NCBI GenBank assembly: GCA_017443945.1
Contig: JAFSXS010000106.1
Coordinates: forward strand, 1 to 39,101
Direction: 5' to 3'
Length of the DNA stretch: 39,101 nucleotides
Origin: Synergistaceae bacterium
GTDB lineage: Bacteria; Synergistota; Synergistia; Synergistales; Aminobacteriaceae
The notes under the pieces were generated by a model. That model ran no database searches, had not been told where the DNA came from, and saw only the letters and a list, made by a program, of their open reading frames with translations. A program made the translations under genes and the position numbers. This document shows, in pieces, positions 9,118 through 16,138 of this stretch. Numbering within the stretch: position 1 is the first letter of the stretch; every line of letters begins with the position of its first letter.

Positions 9118-9491
9118 ACACGCATAAAAATTTTCCGCATAAAAATTTATAATCTCCCAAAAAGTTTTTACAACTACAATTACAACTACAAAAATCTTTA
9201 TTCATTCACGCAATAACAAAGACTCACACAGCAAAAAAATTTTTTATCGCAATAATTTCTTCACGCAAAAAATTTTATCGCACACAAAAAACGCCGCCAC
9301 TTTTTACAGCAAAATTTATAATTTATTCATTCACACAAAAAAATATTTGATGAAGTTATTTTTTCTATTACGAAACCGCTATTAATTACAGAGTTGACGA
9401 ATTTAATTATTATTGCAGCCATCATAAATTTCATAAATCACAAAGCAAATACTGATAAAATTTTGATTCTGCGATTATCACAAATTTGAAG

Positions 9492-9497
9492 TATAAT
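9492..9497 (+). promoter_or_regulatory. -10 element upstream of the mrr-like/rimO operon
   Basis: TATAAT 35 nt before the inferred ATT start of the Mrr-like gene gives a short leader. No convincing -35 hexamer sits 16-18 bp upstream. It would serve the whole mrr-rimO-pgpA transcript. Confidence 0.4.
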
Positions 9498-9520
9498 TTT
9501 TCGCGACTAATATAATTACG

Positions 9521-9535
9521 AGGTGAATATTTATT
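9521..9535 (+). promoter_or_regulatory. Ribosome binding site selecting an ATT start
   Basis: AGGTGA at 9521-9526 lies 6-7 nt before ATT at 9533. An in-frame TGA at 9524-9526 excludes any start further upstream. The first ATG/GTG/TTG is TTG at 9569, 43 nt beyond the site, and would remove conserved Mrr N-terminal residues. Confidence 0.55.
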
Positions 9536-10522
9536 CCAATTCCAGCAGCTCAGGAATTAAGAAAACCTTTGCTCGAAGCATTAAAAGACGGACACCCGCA
9601 TAATTACGTTATAAATGACCTGTTCGGAATAATAGCAGCTTATATCGGCGATGATCCAAACGAAATGTCTTCAGGCGATAAAAATATTCTCAAGGAAAGA
9701 GTCAAGACTGCTAGAGACGATTTAAAGCAGAACGGCCTAATCTCAAGCCCGTCAAAGAATACTTATTTAATCACTAATGCAGGACTAGAAATATTAAATG
9801 ACAATCCCGCAGTAATCGATGACGAATATTTAACGCGCTTTAGAACGCGAGGCAACACAATTAACGAGCCTGAACCCGAACAAGAACCGGAACCGATAAA
9901 TTTTTTAGTGCCTGACTCAGAATCAGAATCAGACCCCGAACAAATACCGGAAATTTCCCCAGAGTCCGACTCTCAAGAAATCCCGGAAAAATCAGACTCG
10001 CCAGCAAAAGCTCTTGAAGATGTGCTAGAAAAATTTAATGCTGACTTGGCCGGAGAAATTTTGAACAAAGTCGCTGCGTTACCTTCTGACAAATTCGAGA
10101 AATTAGTTATTGATTTACTCTCTAAAATGGGTTATCGCGCCTTCCAGAATGCAAGATACACTACAGAAGCATTTGACGCACCCGGCGAAGACTGCATTCA
10201 CGGCGTTATCCTCGAAAGTGAACCAGGATTGACACCGATTTATATTCAAGCACGAAAATTATCGCCCTCTAAGACCATCAGCAAAAATGATATTCAAGAT
10301 TTCATCAGCGCACTTAATGACAAGGGCGGGAAAGGACTTTTTGCGACGACAGCAAGTTTTTCCGAGCAGGCCGCAGAATTTGCAAAGAGTGAAGGAATAT
10401 TATTAATCGACGGAAATAGACTCGCTAACTTGATGATTACCAGCAATTTTTGTGTGAGCCTAGAAAGAACGTTCACGATTAAATCATTTGACTCAGAGAG
10501 TTTCAGCGAGTACGAAGAGTAA
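9533..10522 (+). CDS. Mrr-like protein with degenerate nuclease site
   Basis: Architecture matches Mrr restriction proteins: an N-terminal winged-helix domain (about 1-95, starting PIPAAQELRKPLLEALKDG), an acidic Pro/Glu/Ser linker (about 100-165) and a C-terminal PD-(D/E)xK-like domain (about 170-300). The usual catalytic pattern GIDG...QAK is altered: the Asp is H223 (CIHG) and the Lys is R241 (QARK), so cleavage of modified DNA is doubtful. The start is inferred as ATT at 9533 from the ribosome site and from Mrr N-terminal similarity; the alternative TTG at 9569 gives 317 residues. It ends 6 nt before rimO, so the two are co-transcribed. No methyltransferase is present, which fits a type IV enzyme or a repurposed DNA-binding protein. 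Confidence 0.75.
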   Translation: MPIPAAQELRKPLLEALKDGHPHNYVINDLFGIIAAYIGDDPNEMSSGDKNILKERVKTARDDLKQNGLISSPSKNTYLITNAGLEILNDNPAVIDDEYLTRFRTRGNTINEPEPEQEPEPINFLVPDSESESDPEQIPEISPESDSQEIPEKSDSPAKALEDVLEKFNADLAGEILNKVAALPSDKFEKLVIDLLSKMGYRAFQNARYTTEAFDAPGEDCIHGVILESEPGLTPIYIQARKLSPSKTISKNDIQDFISALNDKGGKGLFATTASFSEQAAEFAKSEGILLIDGNRLANLMITSNFCVSLERTFTIKSFDSESFSEYEE

Positions 10523-10528
10523 TAAAAC

Positions 10529-11818
10529 ATGAAAATTTTTTTTGTGAGTATGGGCTGTGCTAAGAATACTGCTGATAGCGAGCATTTAATTAGCCGGCTC
10601 ATTGCTTGCGGACATGAAATTATTGACGAGTCCTCAACTGCCGACGCTGCAATAATAAACACTTGCGGATTCATTCAGGACGCAGTAAAAGAAAATATCA
10701 GCGCAATTCTTGATCTCGAAGAATTAAAGACTCTCGGACAAATTAAGACTCTCATTATTGCGGGCTGTCTCGTTAACCGCTATGAGTCAGAGTTACGGCA
10801 GGAATTTCCGAGCGTTGATTTATTTGCGCGTTCTGAGGAGTGGGACAAGGTTATAAATTTTCTCGGAGGTCATGAGAATAACAACTGCAAAATTGTTAGT
10901 CCTGCACTGAATAAAAATTTTTGGACTCGCTATCTCAAGATAACAGAAGGCTGTAACACTTTATGTTCATATTGCGCGATTCCGTTAATCAGGGGCAAAT
11001 TAAGGAGTGTTCCATTAGAGACTCTTATAAATGAAGCTCATATGCTTGCAATTTCGGGAGCGCGTGAAATTTGCTTAGTCGGTCAGGATTTGACAGTTTA
11101 CGGCCAAGATTTTAATAACGGTACGAGTCTAAAAACTTTGATTCACGAGTTAAATAACGAACTCCCCGCCGGCACTTGGATAAGATTATTATATCTGCAC
11201 CCTAATAGAGTCAATGAAGACTTGATAAATTTTTTGCTCGAACATGAAAAAGTTTTGCACTATTTAGATATTCCCATTCAGCACGCAGACCCGGAAATTT
11301 TATCGCGCATGAACAGACCCGTAAAATCAGGACACTTAGAGAAAATTTTTAGTTACATCAGGAGTCTTGATAATTTATTCACGTTACGAACTACGATAAT
11401 GACAGGTTTTCCCGGTGAGAGCAATAAAAATTTTGAACGGGTAATAGATTTTATCAGCGAAATAGAATTTGATAGACTCGGCTGCTTTGTGTATTCGCCT
11501 GAAGAAGGAACTAAGGCCGCAAAATTTCCCGATCAAGTACCGCACAAAATTTCTGAGTCACGGTGTAATAAGTTAATGCAGATTCAATCGCAAATTTCAC
11601 AGGAACGCAGCGAATTATTTATTAACAGAGAGCTTGATATATTAGTTGAAGAGCTTGACCCGGAAAATAAACAAGTCTGGGGGAGAAGTTATCGCGATGC
11701 GCCGGAAGTTGACGGGTTAATCTGTGTATCAGGCTGCAAGAACGTCAAGCCGGGAGATTTAATACGCGCAAAAATTTATGATTGCGAAGAAAATGATTTA
11801 TTCGGAGAAGTGATATAA
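10529..11818 (+). CDS. rimO: Ribosomal protein S12 methylthiotransferase RimO
   Basis: A radical-SAM methylthiotransferase that adds a methylthio group to an aspartate of ribosomal protein S12. The N-terminal MTTase domain has its cluster cysteines at C10 (SMGCAKN), C46 and C80. The radical-SAM cluster motif C142-x3-C146-x2-C149 lies in EGCNTLCSYC, and a TRAM-like domain occupies the last 60 or so residues (ELDILVEELDPENK onward). RimO is favoured over MiaB by the SMGCAKN opening and the 429-residue length. It follows the Mrr-like gene by 6 nt and is followed by pgpA after 3 nt, so the three form one transcript. Confidence 0.93.
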   Translation: MKIFFVSMGCAKNTADSEHLISRLIACGHEIIDESSTADAAIINTCGFIQDAVKENISAILDLEELKTLGQIKTLIIAGCLVNRYESELRQEFPSVDLFARSEEWDKVINFLGGHENNNCKIVSPALNKNFWTRYLKITEGCNTLCSYCAIPLIRGKLRSVPLETLINEAHMLAISGAREICLVGQDLTVYGQDFNNGTSLKTLIHELNNELPAGTWIRLLYLHPNRVNEDLINFLLEHEKVLHYLDIPIQHADPEILSRMNRPVKSGHLEKIFSYIRSLDNLFTLRTTIMTGFPGESNKNFERVIDFISEIEFDRLGCFVYSPEEGTKAAKFPDQVPHKISESRCNKLMQIQSQISQERSELFINRELDILVEELDPENKQVWGRSYRDAPEVDGLICVSGCKNVKPGDLIRAKIYDCEENDLFGEVI

Positions 11819-11821
11819 ATT

Positions 11822-12307
11822 ATGAAAAATATGAAGAATTACCCTTTTTATGTATGGATTGCAAGTTTATTCGGACTGGGCTTTATTCCGTCGGGAATGC
11901 CGGGGACTGTGAGTTCATTTGCTGCGTGCGTTGTGAGTGCCTTTGTTGATGTTCCGTTATGGGCAATTATAGCAATAAGCATTATAGGAGTATGGGCGAC
12001 TGATAAATCAGAAAAATTTTTCAACCGCAAAGATCCGAGCTTCCTAAATATTGACGAAGTGCCGGGAATGTGGATAACTATTTATTTGCTGCCGAAAAGT
12101 TTTATAATTCCTGGATTCTTTCTGTTCAGGTTGATTGATATTCTAAAGCCTTGGCCGGTCTCAGCGATGGAAAAATTACCCGGAGGCTGGGGAATAATGG
12201 CCGATGATATTTTAGGGGGAGTCATGGGAAATATAATATTGCAGGTCATTAACGCATATTTATACAATAGCGGCTGGGTTTATGGATTGATTCAAGCGAT
12301 GAAATAA
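11822..12307 (+). CDS. pgpA: Phosphatidylglycerophosphatase A
   Basis: Removes the phosphate from phosphatidylglycerol phosphate in the inner membrane, the last step of phosphatidylglycerol synthesis. The 161-residue product has family hallmarks: GFIPSGMPGTVSS near the N-terminus, FRLIDILKPWP in the middle and the acidic ADDILGGVMGN motif before the last helix. It has about four hydrophobic segments. The end of the gene, including its stop codon, is partly duplicated 22 nt downstream (12296-12308 and 12318-12330). The hairpin at 12340-12376 follows, probably ending or attenuating the transcript. Confidence 0.92.
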   Translation: MKNMKNYPFYVWIASLFGLGFIPSGMPGTVSSFAACVVSAFVDVPLWAIIAISIIGVWATDKSEKFFNRKDPSFLNIDEVPGMWITIYLLPKSFIIPGFFLFRLIDILKPWPVSAMEKLPGGWGIMADDILGGVMGNIILQVINAYLYNSGWVYGLIQAMK

Positions 12308-12330
12308 TATTTTACTGGCGATGAAATAAT
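12296..12330. repeat. Short direct repeat over the pgpA stop codon
   Basis: The 13-mer GCGATGAAATAAT occurs at 12296-12308 and 12318-12330, period 22, with the following bases also similar (ATTTT / GTTTT). The first copy contains the last codons and TAA of pgpA. It looks like a replication-slippage duplication. Confidence 0.8.
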
Positions 12331-12339
12331 GTTTTGCTT

Positions 12340-12379
12340 GCCGCCGCCTCCCCACCCACCCACCCTCGGCGGCGGCTTT
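12340..12379 (+). terminator. GC-rich hairpin with C-tract loop between pgpA and cinA
   Basis: A perfect 9-bp stem GCCGCCGCC (12340-12348) / GGCGGCGGC (12368-12376) with a 19-nt loop is followed by only three T. The loop contains four C-runs separated by single A residues (12350-12365), so the opposite strand carries GGGTGGGTGGGTGGGG, a textbook parallel G-quadruplex sequence. The short T-tract makes it a weak intrinsic terminator; it may instead be a processing or pausing element. Confidence 0.6.
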
Positions 12380-12408
12380 CCGTTGAATAAAATGTGAGGT
12401 GAATCATA

Positions 12409-13638
12409 ATGAATAATGCTGTACTCGCTGCAATAGGCGACGAACTATTAAGCGGCGTGAGACTCGAAAAAAATTGCAACTTCATGGCTTGGCACTTACA
12501 TAATAACGGCGTTGAAGTCCGAAAAATTGAAGTTATCCCCGACACCGAGTCAGAAATTACGAATCTTTTATCACGCTGGGCAGGGAAAACAGATCTATTA
12601 ATAATTTCCGGCGGATTAGGGCCGACTCATGACGATAAAACACGTTACGCAATCACAAAATTTTTAGGCTGCGAATTAGAATCAAGTCCCCTCTACGATA
12701 AAATTTTAGAACGCGTCAAACACGATAAATTACGATATGAACGACTCGCAAAAACCCGCGACCCTCAAGCGTTAATCCCGGCAAAAGCTCAAGCAATTTA
12801 CAACCCGACCGGCTCTGCTCTGGGAATAAAATTTATCGTCAACAACACAAAAATTTTCGCTCTTCCCGGCGTTCCTATGGAATATGAGTCAATGATACGT
12901 CAGGAATTACCCGAAATTTTTTCGCGCGATAATAAAAATTGCTGGACCTCTGTTATAATTCTCGGCCTGCCTGAACTCGAAATCGCTCATAGAATCCCCG
13001 AAATAATAAATAATCAAGCTCTTCACGTTTCAATATTGCCCGCGTCGCCTCAAGTCGAATTAATCATCAGGGGAAATCCTGAACTCGTCGAGAATGCAGA
13101 AAATTTGACTCGATCGCGCTTTGATAATGTTTTGCCGAAAAATTGCATGTCCCTAGCTGAAGCAGTCTTACACGAGGCCAAGACTCATAACGTAAAAATT
13201 TCTTGCGCTGAGTCATGTACAGGCGGATTAATCGGTGCAGCTTTAACAGATATTGCGGGAAGCTCTGAATCTTTTAACGGTTCGGCGGTAACTTACAGCA
13301 ACGAGGCCAAGCAAAAAATTTTAGGCGTAAAGAGTGAGACTCTAAAAAATTTCGGTGCAGTCAGTCAAGAATGTGCGCTTGAAATGGCAGAAGGCGCGAT
13401 AAAAATTTATGACTCAGATTTTGCAGTGTCAGTAACAGGCATAGCAGGCCCTGACGGAGGAAGCGAATCAAAACCTGTCGGACTTGTTTATTTCGGTCTT
13501 GCGTCGCGTGAAAAGTCTGCTGCGTTCAAGAAAGTTTTTCCCGGCAATAGAAACGAGATTCGCACAAGGACTGTAAGATTTGCACTTGCTGAACTCTGGC
13601 GGACGATTCGAGATAATAACCCCTCGCCTGTATTATAA
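12409..13638 (+). CDS. cinA: CinA: competence/damage-inducible protein, NMN amidohydrolase
   Basis: A two-domain protein of 409 residues. The N-terminal MoCF/molybdopterin-binding-like domain (about 1-170; IGDELLSG, ISGGLGPTHDD) corresponds to the ADP-ribose pyrophosphatase part. The C-terminal PncC nicotinamide-mononucleotide deamidase domain (about 250-405) contains SCAESCTGGLIG, VTYSNEAK and SVTGIAGPDGG. The likely role is recycling pyridine nucleotides released during DNA ligation. The ATG has GAGGTGA 8 nt upstream. The close placement just before recA is a widespread arrangement. Confidence 0.94.
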   Translation: MNNAVLAAIGDELLSGVRLEKNCNFMAWHLHNNGVEVRKIEVIPDTESEITNLLSRWAGKTDLLIISGGLGPTHDDKTRYAITKFLGCELESSPLYDKILERVKHDKLRYERLAKTRDPQALIPAKAQAIYNPTGSALGIKFIVNNTKIFALPGVPMEYESMIRQELPEIFSRDNKNCWTSVIILGLPELEIAHRIPEIINNQALHVSILPASPQVELIIRGNPELVENAENLTRSRFDNVLPKNCMSLAEAVLHEAKTHNVKISCAESCTGGLIGAALTDIAGSSESFNGSAVTYSNEAKQKILGVKSETLKNFGAVSQECALEMAEGAIKIYDSDFAVSVTGIAGPDGGSESKPVGLVYFGLASREKSAAFKKVFPGNRNEIRTRTVRFALAELWRTIRDNNPSPVL

Positions 13639-13670
13639 TTATCGGGCAAAAAAATTATTTATGAAAAATG

Positions 13671-13686
13671 GGAAGTGATTAAACTG
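13671..13686 (+). promoter_or_regulatory. Ribosome binding site pointing to a CTG start of recA
   Basis: GGAAGTGA at 13671-13678 lies 5-6 nt before CTG at 13684. The in-frame GTG at 13675 is itself inside this site and has no proper site of its own. Starting at CTG gives MAKAVKKAAQ, the usual RecA N-terminus. Confidence 0.55.
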
Positions 13687-14832
13687 GCTAAAGCTGTAAA
13701 GAAAGCTGCACAAACAAAGGAACAAATTTTAGAGGAAGCAATCGGCGATATTCGCTCAAAATTTGGGGACGGCGCAATAATGAGACTCGGTGATACAGCA
13801 AATAAAAATATTGACGTGGTCTCTAGCGGGATTCTTCCTCTTGATGTTGCACTAGGAATCGGCGGTTATCCAAAGGGTAGAATCGTAGAAATTTTCGGGC
13901 CTGAAGGTTCAGGAAAAACGACAATTGCATTATGTGCGATCGCAGAAGTTCAGAAGGCCGGCGGTATTGCAGCATTTATTGACGCAGAACACGCACTTGA
14001 CCCGCGACTCGCTTCGACTCTGGGCGTAAAAATTGAAGATTTGTATCTCGCACAACCTGACAGCGGCGAACAGGCTTTATACGTGTTAGATCAGCTTGTG
14101 AGAACCGGCGCAGTTGATATTGTAGTTGTTGATTCTGTTGCAGCTTTGACTCCTCAGGCAGAAATTGACGGACGAATCGGCGAGAGTCAAATGGGACTTC
14201 AGGCGCGTTTAATGTCGTATTCATTGAGAAGACTCGCTTCAATAATTGCGAAAACAAATTGCATCGTAGTATTTATTAATCAGTTAAGAGCGTTAATCTC
14301 AACAGGTTATGCACCCGGACCAAGTGAGACAACAACAGGCGGACGGGCGTTAAAATTTTATGCGTCAGTTAGACTCGAGGTCAGGCGCGGAAAGAAAATC
14401 GACAAAAGCGACGTTACAATCGGGCACGAGCTTTATTTAAAAGTTGTGAAAAATAAATTAGCTCCACCCTTCAGGACTGCACATGCAAGTTTAATTTACG
14501 GAAAAGGAATCCCCGTCGGCGTTGCAGTTGTTGATATGGCGATAGATTATAACGTGATCAACAAAAAAGGCGCGTGGCTTGCGTACAAAGGCGAGACTCT
14601 CGGACAAGGCAAAGAAGCTGTTGCAAAATTTTTGTCAGAGAATCCCGCGTTACAGGACGAAATTATGAAAGCTATCATGTCAGAAGTAAATAAAGGTATA
14701 GGCTACATGCCCGACGCAGCAGAATTAGCAGAATCAGAGTCCGACGACATACCGCCCGAAGAAGTTAATCCCGAAAATTTAGACTCTGAGTCAGATGATG
14801 AAATTCTTGATATTTCTGATGACGAGAAATAA
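13684..14832 (+). CDS. recA: Recombinase RecA
   Basis: Homologous-recombination ATPase forming filaments on single-stranded DNA. With the CTG start it is 382 residues, close to the usual 340-380. It has Walker A GPEGSGKT at 72-79, MGLQARLMS ahead of loop L1 and the L2 region ending ETTTGGRALKFYASVR. L2 reads RALISTGYAPGPSETTTGG, two residues longer than in E. coli (RMKIGVMFGNPETTTGG). The C-terminal tail is very acidic (ESESDD...), as in other RecA proteins. The start at CTG 13684 rests on the ribosome site; GTG 13675 adds three residues. No LexA-type operator is visible upstream; expression may come through cinA. A terminator follows at 14842. Confidence 0.96.
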   Translation: MAKAVKKAAQTKEQILEEAIGDIRSKFGDGAIMRLGDTANKNIDVVSSGILPLDVALGIGGYPKGRIVEIFGPEGSGKTTIALCAIAEVQKAGGIAAFIDAEHALDPRLASTLGVKIEDLYLAQPDSGEQALYVLDQLVRTGAVDIVVVDSVAALTPQAEIDGRIGESQMGLQARLMSYSLRRLASIIAKTNCIVVFINQLRALISTGYAPGPSETTTGGRALKFYASVRLEVRRGKKIDKSDVTIGHELYLKVVKNKLAPPFRTAHASLIYGKGIPVGVAVVDMAIDYNVINKKGAWLAYKGETLGQGKEAVAKFLSENPALQDEIMKAIMSEVNKGIGYMPDAAELAESESDDIPPEEVNPENLDSESDDEILDISDDEK

Positions 14833-14841
14833 TTTATTAGC

Positions 14842-14874
14842 TCCCGGCTTATAATGAGTCGGGAAAAATTTTTT
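14842..14874 (+). terminator. Intrinsic terminator after recA
   Basis: Stem TCCCGGCT (14842-14849) / AGTCGGGA (14857-14864) with one G-U pair, 7-nt loop, then AAAAA and T6 (14869-14874). Confidence 0.75.
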
Positions 14875-14892
14875 ATGGGAGAGTGTGTGAAC

Positions 14893-15345
14893 TTGATAAA
14901 AATTTTGTTCGTCTGTCATGGTAATATTTGCCGTTCACCGATGGCCGAATTTATCATGAAATATTTAGTGAAAGAGTCGGGCAACGAGGAGAAATTTTTT
15001 ATAGAGTCAGCAGCTACAACAAATGACGAAATCGGCAATGACATTTACCCGAACGCAAAATCAGAGCTGAAGAAAAATTCTATACCGTTTGAACGCCGTC
15101 AAGCAAGAAAAATTAAGCGCAGTGATTATTCAAAGTGGGATTATATAATTTGTATGGACAATGAGAATTTAGACGATATTTTATACATAATGGGCGGCGA
15201 TGAAGACAATAAAGTTAAATTGCTGCTCGATTTTACCGGAGAACATAAAGAAGTCTCAGACCCATGGTACACGAGAAATTTTGCGCTCGCTTATAGTGAA
15301 ATTTATCGCGGGTGTAAGGCGTTATTGAAGCATTTAGAATCATGA
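14893..15345 (+). CDS. Low-molecular-weight protein-tyrosine phosphatase
   Basis: A small cytosolic phosphatase of the LMW-PTP/Wzb family, 150 residues. The P-loop C8-HGNIC-R14-S is at the very N-terminus, as in the family, and the general-acid aspartate is in SDPWYT near residue 122. I choose TTG at 14893, which gives MIKILFVCHGN and has GGGAGAG 9 nt upstream. ATG 14854 would place the start inside the recA terminator and add 13 non-conserved residues. Possible substrates are tyrosine-phosphorylated proteins of surface-polysaccharide export, or arginine-phosphorylated proteins (the McsB/YwlE branch); the sequence does not decide. No clear terminator follows. Confidence 0.88.
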   Translation: MIKILFVCHGNICRSPMAEFIMKYLVKESGNEEKFFIESAATTNDEIGNDIYPNAKSELKKNSIPFERRQARKIKRSDYSKWDYIICMDNENLDDILYIMGGDEDNKVKLLLDFTGEHKEVSDPWYTRNFALAYSEIYRGCKALLKHLES

Positions 15346-15423
15346 ATATTTATCGCAAATAAATAATTTCCGGCTGTAAAAAGATCTTCGCTTTCGAGTT
15401 CTAAATCATATCACATCATAATA

Positions 15424-15451
15424 TTGACATCATGTCAGAATCAGATAAAAT
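15424..15451 (+). promoter_or_regulatory. Promoter of the tetR operon
   Basis: -35 TTGACA (15424-15429), 16-bp spacer, -10 TAAAAT (15446-15451). The -35 lies inside operator 1, and the expected transcription start, near 15458, lies inside operator 2. Confidence 0.7.
15425..15437. promoter_or_regulatory. Palindromic operator 1 (TGACA-N3-TGTCA)
   Basis: TGACATCATGTCA is a perfect 5-3-5 inverted repeat overlapping the -35 hexamer. Flanks match operator 2 (T before, GAA after). Confidence 0.75.
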
Positions 15452-15454
15452 AAT

Positions 15455-15467
15455 TGACACAGTGTCA
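15455..15467. promoter_or_regulatory. Palindromic operator 2 (TGACA-N3-TGTCA)
   Basis: TGACACAGTGTCA is a perfect inverted repeat, with its centre exactly 30 bp from that of operator 1. That is about three helical turns, so both face the same side of the DNA. It covers the predicted transcription start. The expected ligand is the TetR-family protein encoded just downstream. Confidence 0.75.
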
Positions 15468-15499
15468 GAATAAATCATAAAGCAAACGAGGTGAACGAA

Positions 15500-16138
15500 T
15501 TGCAAAAAAATCGGCGTGATGAAATTATTAATGCCTGCGCAAAATTATACGAGTCTAAATCGTTCAGAGATATTACTATTAAAGACATTGCAGAGCTTTT
15601 AACGTTCGGGAGGTCTTCAATTTATAATTATTTCCAGACGAAAGAAGAAATTTTCTTAGCGTTATTGGCCCGCGAATATGATTTATGGACTCAAGAATTA
15701 AATTATGTAATTGACTCGCATGAAAAAATGACTCTTGATGAGATTGCGGAGACTCTAGCGCGTTCACTTGAGAATCGTGAGAGGCTGCTAAAACTTTTGT
15801 CAATGAATCATTTCGACATGGAAGCAAACAGCAGGCAGGACAGACTCACAGACTTTAAAGCGTCTTACGGAAATTCAATTAATGCTATATCACGGTGTCT
15901 GAAAAAATTTTGTCCGTCCTTGAGCGATAAGGGAGTGCAGGATTTTATTTATTCGTTCTTACCGTTTGTGTATGGGATTTATCCTTATGCTGTAGTTACG
16001 GAAAAACAGCGCGAGGCCATGAAAGCAGCTAATATAAATTATCGTTACATGACAATTTACGAGCTTGCATACAATTGCACGAAAAAATTATTATTCAATC
16101 AGGAGGAAAATTTACAATGTCAGCAAAAATCGCTTTAG
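15500..16138 (+). CDS. TetR/AcrR-family transcriptional repressor
   Basis: A 212-residue one-component regulator. The N-terminal helix-turn-helix (about residues 18-52) reads FRDITIKDIAELLTFGRSSIYNYF followed by QTKEEIF, the standard TetR_N pattern. The C-terminal ligand domain is helical and not assignable to a subclass. The start is probably TTG at 15500, with GAGGTG 6 nt upstream; GTG 15491 would overlap that ribosome site. Two matching palindromes in the promoter point to autorepression and to control of the five genes that follow. The 3' end overlaps the next gene by 22 nt. The inducer is unknown. Confidence 0.9.
   Translation: MQKNRRDEIINACAKLYESKSFRDITIKDIAELLTFGRSSIYNYFQTKEEIFLALLAREYDLWTQELNYVIDSHEKMTLDEIAETLARSLENRERLLKLLSMNHFDMEANSRQDRLTDFKASYGNSINAISRCLKKFCPSLSDKGVQDFIYSFLPFVYGIYPYAVVTEKQREAMKAANINYRYMTIYELAYNCTKKLLFNQEENLQCQQKSL

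Larger units (their letters stand above)
8876..9532. other. AT-rich gene-free interval between divergent operons
   Basis: No supportable coding sequence. On the plus strand it is strongly A/C-biased between about 9120 and 9350. It contains short imperfect repeats: CGCATAAAAATTT at 9121-9133 and again at 9137-9149, ACAACTACAA twice near 9170-9190, ATTCATTCAC twice (about 9201 and 9325), and several A-run/T-run palindromes followed by ATCGC. A possible extended -10 promoter on the plus strand lies at 9109-9117 and another -10 at 9492-9497. The left edge must hold the promoter and ribosome site of the minus-strand M48 operon (TATGAT on the minus strand at 8903-8908 is a candidate -10). Confidence 0.6.
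15346..15499. other. Intergenic region holding the tetR control sites
   Basis: No gene. The right half holds the promoter, two operators and the tetR ribosome site described separately; the left 80 nt show nothing I can name. Confidence 0.7.

Noticed and set aside
9017-9205. A 62-codon minus-strand open frame with many cysteines
   Set aside because: It lies in A/C-biased repeat DNA, has no ribosome site, low-complexity composition (Cys, Lys, Phe) and no family resemblance.
9120-9350. CRISPR-like or tandem array
   Set aside because: The repeats are short, imperfect and irregularly spaced, with no constant repeat-spacer period and no cas genes.
13639-13683. SOS (LexA) operator before recA
   Set aside because: No palindromic box of the E. 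coli or Bacillus type is visible in this short gap or before cinA.
8901-15416. A 14-mer AAATCATATCACAT shared by 8901-8914 and 15403-15416
   Set aside because: In AT-rich DNA of this length a few 14-bp matches are expected by chance, and the two sites have different contexts.
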